In this document: piece by piece, positions 16,749 to 26,266 of the stretch | How the letters are laid out: each line of letters begins with the position of its first letter | How positions within the stretch are numbered: position 1 is the stretch's first letter | From: Psychrobacter maritimus | Lineage (GTDB): Bacteria; Pseudomonadota; Gammaproteobacteria; Pseudomonadales; Moraxellaceae | DNA: 64,000 bases | Assembly: GCF_904846345.1 (NCBI RefSeq) | Contig: NZ_CAJHAJ010000002.1 | Span: 512,069 to 576,068, forward strand | Direction of reading: 5' to 3' | Notes under the pieces: generated by a model | What the model was told of the DNA's origin: nothing | The model's input: only the letters and a program-made list of their open reading frames with translations | The model's database searches: none | Position numbers and translations under genes: made by a program

Positions 16749-17456
16749 TTAGCGCCCTTGCCCTATCGACATACTGCCATCAGGCATAATCGTAATCACC
16801 TCACCCACCAAACGCGAATTATGGCGCACCTCAATCGTTACCGGCGTGGCCTGCCCTGTCCCAAACCATAGTACTTGCGGTACGTTTTGGTCGGTAAACC
16901 ACGGCTGCAGCGCTTGCGTTTGGCCTGCGTTTGCCTGATTACCCGCATCCAAGCTTTGCACGCTTAAGCTCACATCCGTAGGCAGTGCAGGCAAGCTAAC
17001 TTCTGGCTCAAGCTCCCAGCTTGGTGTGGGTGCTTTATCTGCAGCAGCAGCTGACATACTCGTCAAATCTGCTGACAGCTCCATGGCGTTCTTAGGTGTG
17101 CTGTCTCCCCTAGAAGAGGTGGAAGCCTGAGTTTGATAAGCAACATAAGGATTAGATAGAGTGACAATGACGGGCGTGACTTGACCTTGTTTATCAGCTT
17201 GTAAGCTCAAACCCATGGGCTGCATACGCTCAGCGGACAACAATCGTACATAGCTCAATGAATCCGTTAAATGCTCATAAAAAGCACGGTTTTTGCGCGA
17301 TTCACTACTACCGACCGACAAACTCATCATGCCAGCAAATATGGATAGAATAACGACCACCACTACTATTTCGACAAGGGTAAAGCCCGCTTGCCCGATG
17401 TGGCTGTGCGCATGAGGAGCTGCTATTGAAGAAATTGAGGAAGTCGGTTTTGACAT
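16749..17456 (-). CDS. gspH: Type II secretion minor pseudopilin GspH
   Basis: The 235-residue protein has a 24-residue leader rich in Ser and His, then the processing motif QAG/FTLVEIVVVVVILSIFAGM with Glu5. After the helix comes ENRxFYEHLTDSLSYVRLLSAERMQPMGL-type sequence typical of GspH. The central part (about 90-180) is low-complexity and poorly conserved. It is the first gene of gspH-I-J-K; the upstream spacer (17457-17665) should hold the promoter. GspG, the major pseudopilin, and the other secretion genes except gspE are not in this window, so the system is scattered. Confidence 0.88.
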   Translation of the reverse strand: MSKPTSSISSIAAPHAHSHIGQAGFTLVEIVVVVVILSIFAGMMSLSVGSSESRKNRAFYEHLTDSLSYVRLLSAERMQPMGLSLQADKQGQVTPVIVTLSNPYVAYQTQASTSSRGDSTPKNAMELSADLTSMSAAAADKAPTPSWELEPEVSLPALPTDVSLSVQSLDAGNQANAGQTQALQPWFTDQNVPQVLWFGTGQATPVTIEVRHNSRLVGEVITIMPDGSMSIGQGR

Positions 17457-17665
17457 ACAGAAGTCATCTAGAATGGCGTCATTTTATTAGAAATGACACT
17501 GAATTGGGTGGTATGAGTATGATGGAGATAAAACGATAGATATGACTGATTAAAAAAATAAATCTGTACACATGTTAGAAGATAAATTTAACGTGCTGCC
17601 ATACAGAATATAACAACACGGATTTTATAAAAAATAACTCAATACATTAAAAATATAATAGGAAT

Positions 17666-18349
17666 CTAGTAATTGGTATTACGGTGCTCTTCTGACTCAG
17701 TATCGATTTGCTCCACCAATTCTTGCATATCCTCATCCATCACTTCGTCATCGGCGGCTGGATAATGGCTTGGCAACTCAAGCATTTGCTGCACAAAGGC
17801 ATAACGCAAAGTATCACGGCGACCTAAGTAGCGCTGATAAAAACTTGAGTTTAATAATCCTGCGCCGCCCTGACCCATCGCCCAAATCGAGGACAAATAA
17901 TCGCGCGTACTTAAGCTACTATGCTGCTCTTGTAAATACGCACTGATAATATCAATCAAACGCTTCATGCGCTGACGACGAATATCGTAAAGCTCGCCGA
18001 ATAAGCGATTCAAACCCGTCACCGATGCCGCCAAACGCTCTTCGATTTGGTTAAGGAGCATGGCTTTTTGTGGATTAAACAATTGCTGAAAAATCATACG
18101 TGCGACACCTGCCGACGGGCAGTCATCAATACGGTTAATCTCAAATAACTGCTCTTCATAACGAATAATAATACGCAGGTAGAGCTCATCTTTACTGGAG
18201 AAATGCTTATACAAGGTGCCTTTAGCCAAATCAAGCTGGTCGGCCAAACTGTCCAAAGTGATATCACCATCGCCTGACTCAAGTAGCAATTGCTCTGCCA
18301 TCGCTAAGATATTCTCTTCTCGTGCCTTGAACTGGTGCTGACGACTCAT
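17666..18349 (-). CDS. TetR-family transcriptional regulator
   Basis: A 227-residue TetR regulator. The helix-turn-helix lies at about 25-52 (ITLDSLADQLDLAKGTLYKHFSSKDELYLRIIIRYE). The C-terminal ligand domain has NQIEERLAASVTGLNRLFGELYDIRRQRMKR and ends in a very acidic tail (DDEVMDEDMQELVEQIDTESEE). Neighbouring genes (gspH, tatD) give no clue to target or ligand. The start ATG has GGAGAGATT upstream. Similar proteins in Moraxellaceae accompany stress or membrane genes, but I cannot assign a role. Confidence 0.85.
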   Translation of the reverse strand: MSRQHQFKAREENILAMAEQLLLESGDGDITLDSLADQLDLAKGTLYKHFSSKDELYLRIIIRYEEQLFEINRIDDCPSAGVARMIFQQLFNPQKAMLLNQIEERLAASVTGLNRLFGELYDIRRQRMKRLIDIISAYLQEQHSSLSTRDYLSSIWAMGQGGAGLLNSSFYQRYLGRRDTLRYAFVQQMLELPSHYPAADDEVMDEDMQELVEQIDTESEEHRNTNY

Positions 18350-18581
18350 AATCTCTCCTAAAATCTGACAATATCATGCATATGACCATCATTTACATCG
18401 GTATATCGGCAGCGCGTGTATAAGTCATACAACGGTTACGCCAATATCATCCAAGGAAATATGCTTATGTTTGCTAAATAGTCATTGATAATCATAAGGT
18501 TAAGTTCAGTATTATGAATACTTATAGAACAAAACCAGAAGACTAGCTAATAAATGACTGAGTGGTCATAGCATAACCATT

Positions 18582-19370
18582 TTAGTGGTACTGTGCCAGT
18601 AAATTCTCAAAGTTTTTTGCAGTCATTGCACCCACTTCCTCGCTATTACAGCCGTACATCTCAGCAAGATAGCGTGCCACATATGGCACGTATGCTGGCT
18701 CATTGGGTCTACCACGTTTAGGAACCGGTGCTAAATACGGGCTATCCGTTTCGATAAGTATTCTATCTTTGGGCATATTTTTTGCAGCATCTTGAATCAT
18801 TTGCGCACTTTTAAAGCTAACAATGCCTGAGAATGAGATATAAAATCCTAAGTCTAATGCTCGTTTTGCGGTTTCCCAGTCTTCGGTAAAGCAATGAATG
18901 ATACCGTGTTCAGCGCCTTCCGCTTTTAGGATATCAAGCGTATCTTCTTTAGCATCACGCATATGCACGACTAGAGGTTTCTTCAAGCTTTGGCTAGCAT
19001 GAATATGACGCGCAAGGCTGGCTTGTTGCTCTTTTTTGTTTTCTGTCGACCAGTAATAATCCAGCCCCGTTTCCCCTATCGCCCATACATGGTCCGCATC
19101 AGCGGTTTCAATTAAGCGCTCAACCGTCGCTGATTGTAAGACGCTGATATCTTCACAAGGATGAATGCCGACGCTCATGCCAAGATTTAGCGTTTCGTCC
19201 CCATAAGTGTTGACGATATTGGCAATCTCATTATATTCAGCGAAATCACACATAATGGCCATCGCACGGGTGACATTGGCTTCTTTCATCGCAGCAATTG
19301 CGCCGGACAATTGACCATCATACTTGGTTAAATCTAAACGGTTTAGATGGCAGTGGCTATCAGTAAACAT
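18582..19370 (-). CDS. TatD-family metal-dependent DNase/hydrolase
   Basis: The protein (262 residues from the ATG at 19370; the TTG at 19376 is less likely) is a TatD-type TIM-barrel hydrolase. Metal ligands are visible: FTDSHCHLNRL (HxH near the N-terminus), GETGLDYYW (Glu), VVHMRDA (His), IIHCFTE (His) and ETDSPYLAPVPKRGRPNEP (Asp), all in family order. TatD enzymes are 3'-5' exonucleases or deoxyribonucleases acting in oxidative damage repair and RNA quality control. Several paralogues (TatD, YcfH, YjjV) exist and I cannot say which this is. Single-gene unit, with a gene-free gap on either side. Confidence 0.92.
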   Translation of the reverse strand: MFTDSHCHLNRLDLTKYDGQLSGAIAAMKEANVTRAMAIMCDFAEYNEIANIVNTYGDETLNLGMSVGIHPCEDISVLQSATVERLIETADADHVWAIGETGLDYYWSTENKKEQQASLARHIHASQSLKKPLVVHMRDAKEDTLDILKAEGAEHGIIHCFTEDWETAKRALDLGFYISFSGIVSFKSAQMIQDAAKNMPKDRILIETDSPYLAPVPKRGRPNEPAYVPYVARYLAEMYGCNSEEVGAMTAKNFENLLAQYH

Positions 19371-19588
19371 AAACAATCTCGTTAATAAAAATCAATAAGT
19401 AGAATTATCTTACAATATGGATTTGGTAATCGTAATAGTATTAATTGCTCTGAATAGCACTGTTTTCAAGGGGTGTTTAACAAACGCCTATATACGTGCT
19501 TCTAAACCCTTTTCTCATCAGCGTATATTTTTCAAAGAATACATTTTTTAAAGCGCTTACATTTAAAGGGCAGTTATCAATGCAATTG

Positions 19589-21376
19589 TCAATGTAACGG
19601 CACCACGCGCATCACCTCTTCTATGGTCGTCACCCCTTCACTGATACGCTTTGCCCCAGATAAGCGCAGCGGCTGTACGCCTTCACGGTAAGCTTGCTGC
19701 TTAAGCGCATCTAAATTGGCATCAGCGGCGACCAGTTTTTTTAGCTCATTTGATAACGGCATGATCTCATACAGACCAACGCGACCTTGATAGCCGGTAT
19801 GGCGACAGTGCTCACAACCCTGCGCTTTATAAACTTGTGCTGGCACTGGGGCGCGCCAAGGCTGTACCAGTTCTTGCCATTGAATAGCAATCTCACTATC
19901 TGCCGCAACATCAACGGCTTGCTTACAATGCGGGCATAATGTCCGTAATAGACGCTGTGCCATCACGCCCAATATAGTCGCTGAGGTTAAAAATGGCTGA
20001 ATACCCAAATCATGCAGACGGGTGATTGAGCTTGGCGCATCGTTAGTATGCAGAGTCGATAGTACCAAATGCCCTGTTAACGATGCTTGCACCGCCATAT
20101 TGGCGGTCTCAGCATCACGAATCTCACCAACCATAATAATATCAGGGTCTTGGCGCATCAAAGAGCGAATACCATCAGCGAAATGTAAATCAACCCCTGG
20201 ATTGACCTGCATTTGATTAAAGGCGGGCTCAATCATCTCAATCGGATCTTCAATCGTACAGACATTGACCTGCTCGGTGGCGAGTTGCTTCAGCGTACTA
20301 TATAAAGTGGTCGTTTTACCTGAACCGGTCGGACCGGTAACCAATATAATACCGTTTGGATGCGCGGTCAGCTCATGCCACGTCTCAAGCTGCTTACCCG
20401 ACAGACCAAGCTGGGCAAATGAGCGCACCAGCACTTCTGGGTCAAATACCCGCATGACAAGCTTTTCACCAAAAGCAGTCGGCATGGTAGAGAGACGCAG
20501 TTCGGTCTCTAGGCCTTTTGGCGTACGCGTTTTTAGACGTCCATCCTGTGGCTTACGTTTTTCTGCGACATTAAGCCGCCCCAAAATTTTAATACGTGCG
20601 GTCACCGCCACTATAATGGCGAGTGGCATCTCGTACACGCTATGTAGCACCCCATCAATACGAAAGCGCACCTTGCCTGTTTCGCGGCGTGGCTCTAGAT
20701 GAATATCACTGGCACGTTGCTCAAAGGCATATTGCAATAGCCAATCGACCACTTTGACAATATGTTGGTCATTGGCATCTGGATTGGTGTTATCGCCCAG
20801 CTGCAATAAAGCTTCGACATTGGTGACGTCCGCTGCTGCGCGCTTATGTAGGGAGTTCGCGCCTGCAATCGCTTGCGTGACTTGATAAAACTCTCGCCGA
20901 TAGCGATTGATTTGTTCAGGATTAATAAAGACTGTACGATAGCTTTTTGACTTAATGAGCTTTTCAATATTGCCATGCCAATCGGTATAAAATGGTTGAT
21001 CAGTACCGATAACCACTTCATCAAGCGTTACTTCAATCGGTAAAATATGCTGCGAGCGCGCATACTCAAACGACATCAGCTGCGTTACCGCCGGTACATC
21101 GACCTTTAACGGGTCAATACGCACCAGCGGCATATCCGCTTTGGCAGCCAACCATTGATTAAGCCATGCCAGCGTTAATTTATTCTCAGAATTACTATCA
21201 AGCGCGTGACCATTTGGCAGCCCAAACTCACTAATCGTTAAGAGCGGATGCTGCGCCTTATTACGGCGACTGGTAATAACGAGATTATAGCCGCGCTGAT
21301 CAATCACCCTATCTGCCAACAATTCATCTAGGCACCAACGTAAATCAATCACTATCGAATATTTTTGAGCAGGCAT
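19589..21376 (-). CDS. gspE: Type II secretion traffic ATPase GspE
   Basis: A 595-residue GspE/PulE ATPase. N1/N2 domains cover about 1-190, then the ATPase: DIHLEPR (224-230), Walker A GPTGSGKT (348-355), Asp box IEDPIE (375-380), Walker B IIMVGE (413-418), His box LSTLHTNDA (439-447). The zinc-binding pairs CPHC (481-484) and CEHC (521-524) distinguish GspE from twitching ATPases PilT/PilU. The protein powers pseudopilus assembly at the cytoplasmic face of the inner membrane. It lies apart from gspH-K, with tatD and a TetR gene between. PilB is the alternative, but the RxRIDGVLHSVYEMP region and the gsp genes nearby favour GspE. Confidence 0.9.
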   Translation of the reverse strand: MPAQKYSIVIDLRWCLDELLADRVIDQRGYNLVITSRRNKAQHPLLTISEFGLPNGHALDSNSENKLTLAWLNQWLAAKADMPLVRIDPLKVDVPAVTQLMSFEYARSQHILPIEVTLDEVVIGTDQPFYTDWHGNIEKLIKSKSYRTVFINPEQINRYRREFYQVTQAIAGANSLHKRAAADVTNVEALLQLGDNTNPDANDQHIVKVVDWLLQYAFEQRASDIHLEPRRETGKVRFRIDGVLHSVYEMPLAIIVAVTARIKILGRLNVAEKRKPQDGRLKTRTPKGLETELRLSTMPTAFGEKLVMRVFDPEVLVRSFAQLGLSGKQLETWHELTAHPNGIILVTGPTGSGKTTTLYSTLKQLATEQVNVCTIEDPIEMIEPAFNQMQVNPGVDLHFADGIRSLMRQDPDIIMVGEIRDAETANMAVQASLTGHLVLSTLHTNDAPSSITRLHDLGIQPFLTSATILGVMAQRLLRTLCPHCKQAVDVAADSEIAIQWQELVQPWRAPVPAQVYKAQGCEHCRHTGYQGRVGLYEIMPLSNELKKLVAADANLDALKQQAYREGVQPLRLSGAKRISEGVTTIEEVMRVVPLH

Positions 21377-21446
21377 AGTTTTATTCTTCTATAGTTGCAT
21401 TTTTCTATGGTTTAGGGCATTTGGTCGGCGGTGATGTTTACTTTAA

Positions 21447-22328
21447 TTATACTGCGACAATATTCGTTATCTGTAGTTCACCCGATTCCAGCAATTGAAA
21501 GCTGATATCGACAGATTTATAACGCATGGCAAATGATGTATGTATCTCTTTACGCCGATAAGCAGGGCGTGGGTCTTGTGCTATTAACGCTTTGATAGTA
21601 TCAATATCAGACCTTAATAACTGTTTTTGAGTTTTATCAATGACTGCTTTGACTGATGATTGCTTATTTTGAGCATTTTCTGCTGCTATATTATCCGCAC
21701 TTTGATTGGCGATAATTTGCCCAAACTGCTCATAACCCAATTTGGTAATCGTCACATCCAATAAGTGGGGCGCAGAGGGCGCAAAACCGCTTTGGGCATC
21801 AGGCAATGCATCACTGTAAGCCACATAAGGCTTGATATCGATGATGGGCGTACCATCTATCATATCAGCACCGCTAATAATAAGTAACACCCGACCTTCT
21901 ACAATCTCAATGCGTTCAAGCTTGACCACAGATAACCCGAGCGCGGAAGGTCGATACATACTGCGACTGGCAAATACGCCTATTTTTTGATTGCCACCCA
22001 AGCGCGGCGGGCGAACTTGCGGGCGAAAAGCGCTCTCCACTTTCTCTTTTTGATTATCATCGTTTGAGCTTGCCTGCTTGTCTTTATGCAACTTGTCTTT
22101 ATATAAATAGTTATGATGAAACTGCCAACTTACCCATATATGGCTAAAATCCTCCAGCCCGATAAATGCCGCTCGCGTATCATAAGGCGCGAGCATTTCA
22201 ATCACACTGAGCAATGCCACCAAATTCGGCTGCCTTGGTGCACCAAATTTTTGCGACAGCGGCGCACGGTGGTAGCCAATAATAGGTGAGATATGATGGT
22301 TTAAAAGCGCCGTAGTCTGACAAGTCAT
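21447..22328 (-). CDS. trmO: tRNA m6t6A37 methyltransferase TrmO (UPF0066/YaeB)
   Basis: The protein (293 residues from ATG 22328) has the TrmO beta-barrel: ISPIIGYHRAPLSQKFGAPRQ, HIWVSWQFHHN, RPPRLGGNQKIGVFASRSMYRPSALGLS and GADMIDGTPIIDIKPYVAYSD. TrmO uses SAM to methylate N6-threonylcarbamoyladenosine at position 37 of tRNA-Thr. The frame also opens at GTG 22370, adding 14 hydrophobic residues, but those are not part of the family and the ATG gives the conserved N-terminus. It carries a polar linker (about 95-125, KDKLHKDKQASSNDDNQKEK) and a C-terminal extension with YRRKEIHTSF, both seen in longer members. It is 70 bp upstream of gspE on the same strand. Confidence 0.92.
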   Translation of the reverse strand: MTCQTTALLNHHISPIIGYHRAPLSQKFGAPRQPNLVALLSVIEMLAPYDTRAAFIGLEDFSHIWVSWQFHHNYLYKDKLHKDKQASSNDDNQKEKVESAFRPQVRPPRLGGNQKIGVFASRSMYRPSALGLSVVKLERIEIVEGRVLLIISGADMIDGTPIIDIKPYVAYSDALPDAQSGFAPSAPHLLDVTITKLGYEQFGQIIANQSADNIAAENAQNKQSSVKAVIDKTQKQLLRSDIDTIKALIAQDPRPAYRRKEIHTSFAMRYKSVDISFQLLESGELQITNIVAV

Positions 22329-22370
22329 AAATCCAATCCCAAAAAATAAATGGCTAATAATAAATGGCAC

Positions 22371-22773
22371 GCGCCAATCATAGAAAATTATTCGCTAACG
22401 ATATTCCATTTTATCATGCTACAGACAGGCAGCCAGACGGATTTTTACTTTAAAGTTTGTTATGATGAGCGAGAAATTTATTGAGAATGGCTTGCATTCA
22501 TATAGCAGGATTCACAAACCTGTATTCATAGACCTGCATTCATAAAGTACGGCGTCAGCACTTACGGTTATAGGCAGGGCTGTCATTTAGTAAAACCTGA
22601 CGTCTTATAAAACCTGATAATAATGTTAAAATAACGGTTTTTTGCAGCTTGCATTTGCTTGTCTGACTCAATAAACGCTTTATTTTATTAAAACGTTACA
22701 TAACGTTAAACTTTTTTATTTAATACAGATTTCAATTGGCGAATACACATTACCACTTACTAACGAGGGCTTT
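22371..22773. other. Intergenic, fpr promoter region with repeats
   Basis: The 403 bp hold a degenerate direct repeat (ATTCATA-G/A-CCTG-type units, about 22494-22550) and a perfect 7-2-7 inverted repeat, AACGTTA-CA-TAACGTT, at 22692-22707, about 66 bp before the fpr start. No gene, RNA or terminator is visible. Confidence 0.5.
22692..22707. promoter_or_regulatory. Inverted repeat upstream of fpr, candidate operator
   Basis: AACGTTA CA TAACGTT is a perfect two-fold symmetric site in the fpr leader. In other bacteria fpr answers to redox regulators; which protein would bind here is not known from the sequence. Confidence 0.35.
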
Positions 22774-23547
22774 ATGTCAAAACTCCGCACCGAAACGGTC
22801 ACAGAGGTTCATCACTGGAACGATGCATTATTTAGCATCAAAACCACTCGCGACGACGGTTTACGTTTTCGTAATGGCGAGTTTGCAATGATTGGTATCG
22901 TTGTCGATGGTAGACCGCTACTGCGCGCTTACTCGATTGCCAGCCCTAACTACGAAGAACATTTGGAATTTTTCTCTATTAAAGTACAAGACGGTCCATT
23001 AACCTCACGTCTGCAGCATATCAAAGTTGGCGATGAGCTATTGGTCAGTAAAAAGCCGACAGGTACTTTGGTACTGGACGATTTATTACCGGGTAAGCAT
23101 TTATATATGCTGTCAACAGGGACAGGGCTGGCGCCATTTTTAGCCTTAGCGCGTGACCCTGAAGTTTATGAGCGTTTTGAAAAAATCATTTTGGTACACG
23201 GTGTGCGTCAGGTCAAAGACTTAGCTTATCGTGAAATGTTCGAAGAAGAGCTGCCAAATGATGAAATCTTTGGTGAAGATTTCCGTAAAAAGTTCATTTA
23301 TTACCCTACCGTCACCCGCGAAGAGTTTAGAAATACTGGCCGTATCACTGACCTGATGAAATCGGGCAAATTCTTTGAAGATATCGGTCTGCCTCCGATG
23401 AATAAAGAGGATGACCGCGTTATGATTTGCGGTAGTATGCCGTTTAACGCTGAAGTGTCATCGATTTTAGATGATTTTGGCCTGACCGTCTCTCCACGCA
23501 TGGGTGTACAGGCAGATTATGTGGTTGAACGTGCCTTCGTTGGTTAA
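22774..23547 (+). CDS. fpr: Ferredoxin/flavodoxin-NADP+ reductase
   Basis: A 257-residue FNR of the bacterial subclass. FAD-binding RAYSIAS (RxYS/T) is near residue 50, the NADP-binding STGTGLAPFLALARDP near 110, and the C-terminal MGVQADYVVERAFVG matches Fpr of Pseudomonas and Azotobacter (ending in VERAFVx rather than Tyr/Trp). It transfers electrons between NADPH and ferredoxin or flavodoxin, feeding Fe-S assembly and oxidative stress responses. ATG with GAGGG just upstream. A single gene followed directly by the tRNA-Leu promoter. Confidence 0.95.
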   Translation: MSKLRTETVTEVHHWNDALFSIKTTRDDGLRFRNGEFAMIGIVVDGRPLLRAYSIASPNYEEHLEFFSIKVQDGPLTSRLQHIKVGDELLVSKKPTGTLVLDDLLPGKHLYMLSTGTGLAPFLALARDPEVYERFEKIILVHGVRQVKDLAYREMFEEELPNDEIFGEDFRKKFIYYPTVTREEFRNTGRITDLMKSGKFFEDIGLPPMNKEDDRVMICGSMPFNAEVSSILDDFGLTVSPRMGVQADYVVERAFVG

Positions 23548-23582
23548 AAATGAATTTTTATCGTAAATATGATAAATAATTC

Positions 23583-23610
23583 TTGACGGCTAAAAATAGC
23601 CTGCTATAAT
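23583..23610 (+). promoter_or_regulatory. Sigma-70 promoter of tRNA-Leu
   Basis: TTGACG (23583-23588), 16 bp spacer, TATAAT (23605-23610), about 75 bp before the mature tRNA 5' end. Near-consensus. Confidence 0.8.
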
Positions 23611-23684
23611 ACGCAGCCTATACAGAGTTAACCCTGTAGCCCAATTCGATAATGTTTTGCAATATAAACTTTATTACCTAACAC

Positions 23685-23771
23685 GCCGGTGTGATGGAAT
23701 TGGTAGACATGACGGATTCAAAATCCGTTGCCTTTAAAAGCGTGTCGGTTCAAGTCCGACCACCGGTACCA
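23685..23771 (+). tRNA. tRNA-Leu(CAA)
   Basis: An 87-base class II tRNA. GCCGGTG pairs with CACCGGT (first pair G-U), then discriminator A and encoded CCA. The anticodon stem ACGGA/TCCGT holds the loop TTCAAAA, giving anticodon CAA, which reads UUG. A variable arm (TGCCTTTAAAAGCG) and the T-loop GTTCAAGTC fit Leu. It has its own promoter and a terminator hairpin downstream. tRNA-Leu genes are frequent island integration sites, and the accessory stretch 24128-32810 lies just downstream. Confidence 0.97.
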
Positions 23772-23804
23772 ATACCTAGTTCTATACTATCTTATAGAGC
23801 CGCC

Positions 23805-23828
23805 AAAGCCCCTGATATCAGGGGCTTT
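23805..23828. terminator. Terminator hairpin after tRNA-Leu
   Basis: The 24-base perfect palindrome AAAGCCCCTGAT/ATCAGGGGCTTT, followed by GTTGT, starts 34 bases after the tRNA 3' end. Confidence 0.75.
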
Positions 23829-24127
23829 GTTGTATCTGGCGTTCTATACTGTCCAGCTCTATCTATCCTAATCCATGCATCTGATGTACACTGGTTTTTA
23901 AATGTACATTGGGGTGGCAGCTATGGAAATACGTAAACCTATCAGCCGCAAGTGCAAAGGTTAATAACAGCATCTCTAGAATAATAAAATAAGCTCCCTT
24001 CCTACTAGAACCGTCATGTCAGGAATGGTTTGACAACTAGTAGCTAAATTAGTAGTTAAATTACCTACGGGTATCAAAGGCTACTACAACAGTTATCACT
24101 TTAACGAATATTAGAAATCCGAGAGCT
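23829..24127. other. Gene-free spacer between tRNA-Leu and the sulfatase gene
   Basis: About 300 bp. The only frame with a plausible start is a 13-codon one at about 23923 (MEIRKPISRKCKG), likely chance or a remnant. No second copy of the tRNA 3' end, which would mark an attachment site, is visible here. Confidence 0.45.
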
Positions 24128-26182
24128 TTAGGCCTCTGGCAGTACTATACCGAAAGATGTCGGCGGTTTCTCAAATAGACTTAAGAACCTCACTAAATCT
24201 ATCTTGCTCCCATCAATAGTCAACTCATCAGACAATAGTATTTTTTTAACCCCTGCTTCACCGATTAACATATCAATAAACAAAGGATGAGTAAGACTGA
24301 GCGTAGCATTGACTTCTCGTTGTAATGGAATCTTGTTATCTAATAACCGATGATGTAGAACGGCATTCTCTACCCATAATAAATAGCTTTCATTCAAATC
24401 AGTAAAATTGATCTTGATACGCCAGTCTTTATCAGTAGCGTCCTCAGATTTTAGGCGAACTGCTAGGGTATCAAAGAAATTCGATACGGGTGTTTGCAAG
24501 AAAACACCTTTCATAGAAGCCATGTCAATACCTGTATTAGGAGTGCCTTGACGAAGCTCTTGCGCTGCTGTCAAATAAACATCGCGCCAAGGTCCTGACT
24601 CTGCTTGATATCCAAGCTGATCGTAACTGCTAGCAAGTAGTTTTCGGGCAGCCATATTATTTGGTTCAGCAAATACCAGATGGTTCAATAATTCAGCACT
24701 CCATCGATAATCTCCTTTATCAAATGCAGTCTGTGATTGTGCTAGCATCTTTTCACTACCAATCATCGCTACATAAGCACTCGCTCGCTGCGAGTCAGGC
24801 AACGGATCTAAATGCGCAGGATTGGCATCATACCAGCCAAGATAGTTCTGATAGACAGCGCGTGCATTATGTTTGACCGTGCCATAATATTCACGATTAG
24901 AGAATACTTTGGCTAAACTCGGTGGTAACTTTATATCTTCTGCAATCTCACCAGGCGTCATACCCTTATTCATTCGACGTACGCTTTGGTCATGAATAAA
25001 TTTATACGTATCGCGCTGCTGGGTCAAAAAGGTTTGGATTTTTTCTTGACCCCACATAGGCCAATGATGACTAGCAAAGTAAATATCAGCGTCGGCAAAT
25101 AAGTTACGCGCCTCTTCAATGTAACTGCTCCATTTCATCGCATCACGAACTTTCGCACCTCGTAAAGTATAGAGGTTATGCATATTGCGTGAGACTAGCT
25201 CAGCTCCGCCAAAAGCCTTGTATTTAGGCAGATAAAAAGTCAGCTCCGCTGGTGCTTCTGATTCTGGGGTATATTGAAAATTAAAATCTACCCCGTCTAC
25301 TTTTAGGTTCGTAGGTGTAGCATTAACGAGTTGGGTAGGCTTAGTAATACTAAATTGACCAAAGGCTGGACCTTTACCTAAACCTGTATCGACATGACCG
25401 TACTCATCACGTGCTAAATCTTTACCGTACATATAAACGGCACGACGACTCATCGCGGTACCAGCAATAATGTTTTCACTGGTTGCTTCTTCCATAAATC
25501 CACCAGGAGCAATCACTGGAATGTTCTGTTTGGCAATATCTTCTTGACTGATAATACCTAATATCCCACCGAAGTGGTCAATATGACTATGGGTAAAAAT
25601 AATAGCGCTAATGTTAGTCGTATTTGGATAACGCTTAGCCAGATGCTTCATGGCAAAATCAAAAGCGTACTTTGCCGTTTCTTTTGAAGTCATCGTATCG
25701 ACTACAATCCAGCCACTATCTCCTTTGATAAGGGTCATATTGGACAAATCGAAACCACGTAACTGGTAAATACCGGGAGTCACTTCGAACAATCCCTGAA
25801 TATTGTTAAGCTTAGCCTGTCGCCATAGACTAGGATTAACGGTGTCAGGAGCGTCGCCTTTAATAAAGTTATAAGCAGACATATCCCAAACGTTTTTAGT
25901 GGCATCAGATGAAGATGCTATTTGCATGCCCTCTATACTAGCAATTAGGCCACGACGCGCATCTTCGAAATCCTGCTGATCTGCTATATTAAGCTCATTA
26001 GCGACTTGACGGTTTGCTTCTATAGTACTGGCTGTTGCAGCACGTTCGCCGTCATTAACAGCTATTTTAGTTGTTGATGAGTTATTACAGGCTACTAGCA
26101 GCATACTACTACAAAGTAGTAGCAGTCGACTTGATCTCAAAACATTAGGACGAATCCCATTTAAGGAGATGGGGTTTACCAT
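24128..26182 (-). CDS. Alkyl sulfatase (SdsA/YjcS-type metallo-beta-lactamase fold), lipoprotein
   Basis: From the ATG at 26182, which has AAGGAATTTGTA upstream, the protein is 684 residues. It starts with a lipoprotein signal whose lipobox LLVAC puts the lipidated Cys at residue 32, so the enzyme is anchored in the envelope. The metallo-beta-lactamase motif THSHIDHFGG follows at about 197-206, then GAELVSRNMHNLYTLRGAKVRD and FASHHWPMWG (further zinc ligands), a dimerisation region with MNKGMTPGEIAEDIKLPPSL, and a C-terminal SCP2-like domain. These are the features of SdsA1-type enzymes that hydrolyse primary alkyl sulfates such as SDS to alcohol and sulfate. SdsA1 is usually exported, not lipidated. 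The gene is divergent from an AraC regulator, with a MITE-like element between. Confidence 0.93.
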   Translation of the reverse strand: MVNPISLNGIRPNVLRSSRLLLLCSSMLLVACNNSSTTKIAVNDGERAATASTIEANRQVANELNIADQQDFEDARRGLIASIEGMQIASSSDATKNVWDMSAYNFIKGDAPDTVNPSLWRQAKLNNIQGLFEVTPGIYQLRGFDLSNMTLIKGDSGWIVVDTMTSKETAKYAFDFAMKHLAKRYPNTTNISAIIFTHSHIDHFGGILGIISQEDIAKQNIPVIAPGGFMEEATSENIIAGTAMSRRAVYMYGKDLARDEYGHVDTGLGKGPAFGQFSITKPTQLVNATPTNLKVDGVDFNFQYTPESEAPAELTFYLPKYKAFGGAELVSRNMHNLYTLRGAKVRDAMKWSSYIEEARNLFADADIYFASHHWPMWGQEKIQTFLTQQRDTYKFIHDQSVRRMNKGMTPGEIAEDIKLPPSLAKVFSNREYYGTVKHNARAVYQNYLGWYDANPAHLDPLPDSQRASAYVAMIGSEKMLAQSQTAFDKGDYRWSAELLNHLVFAEPNNMAARKLLASSYDQLGYQAESGPWRDVYLTAAQELRQGTPNTGIDMASMKGVFLQTPVSNFFDTLAVRLKSEDATDKDWRIKINFTDLNESYLLWVENAVLHHRLLDNKIPLQREVNATLSLTHPLFIDMLIGEAGVKKILLSDELTIDGSKIDLVRFLSLFEKPPTSFGIVLPEA

Positions 26183-26266
26183 TACAAATTCCTTTTTTTT
26201 AGTAAACTTCATTAGTTTAAATTTTAATGACACAATGGTTCAAAGTTTGGACAATATTTTCTCTAT

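Noticed and set aside
22329..22370. Longer TrmO starting at GTG 22370
   Set aside because: The extra 14 hydrophobic residues are not part of the TrmO family; ATG 22328 gives the conserved start.
23923..23964. 13-codon frame MEIRKPISRKCKG after tRNA-Leu
   Set aside because: Too short to judge; may be a relic, but nothing supports function.
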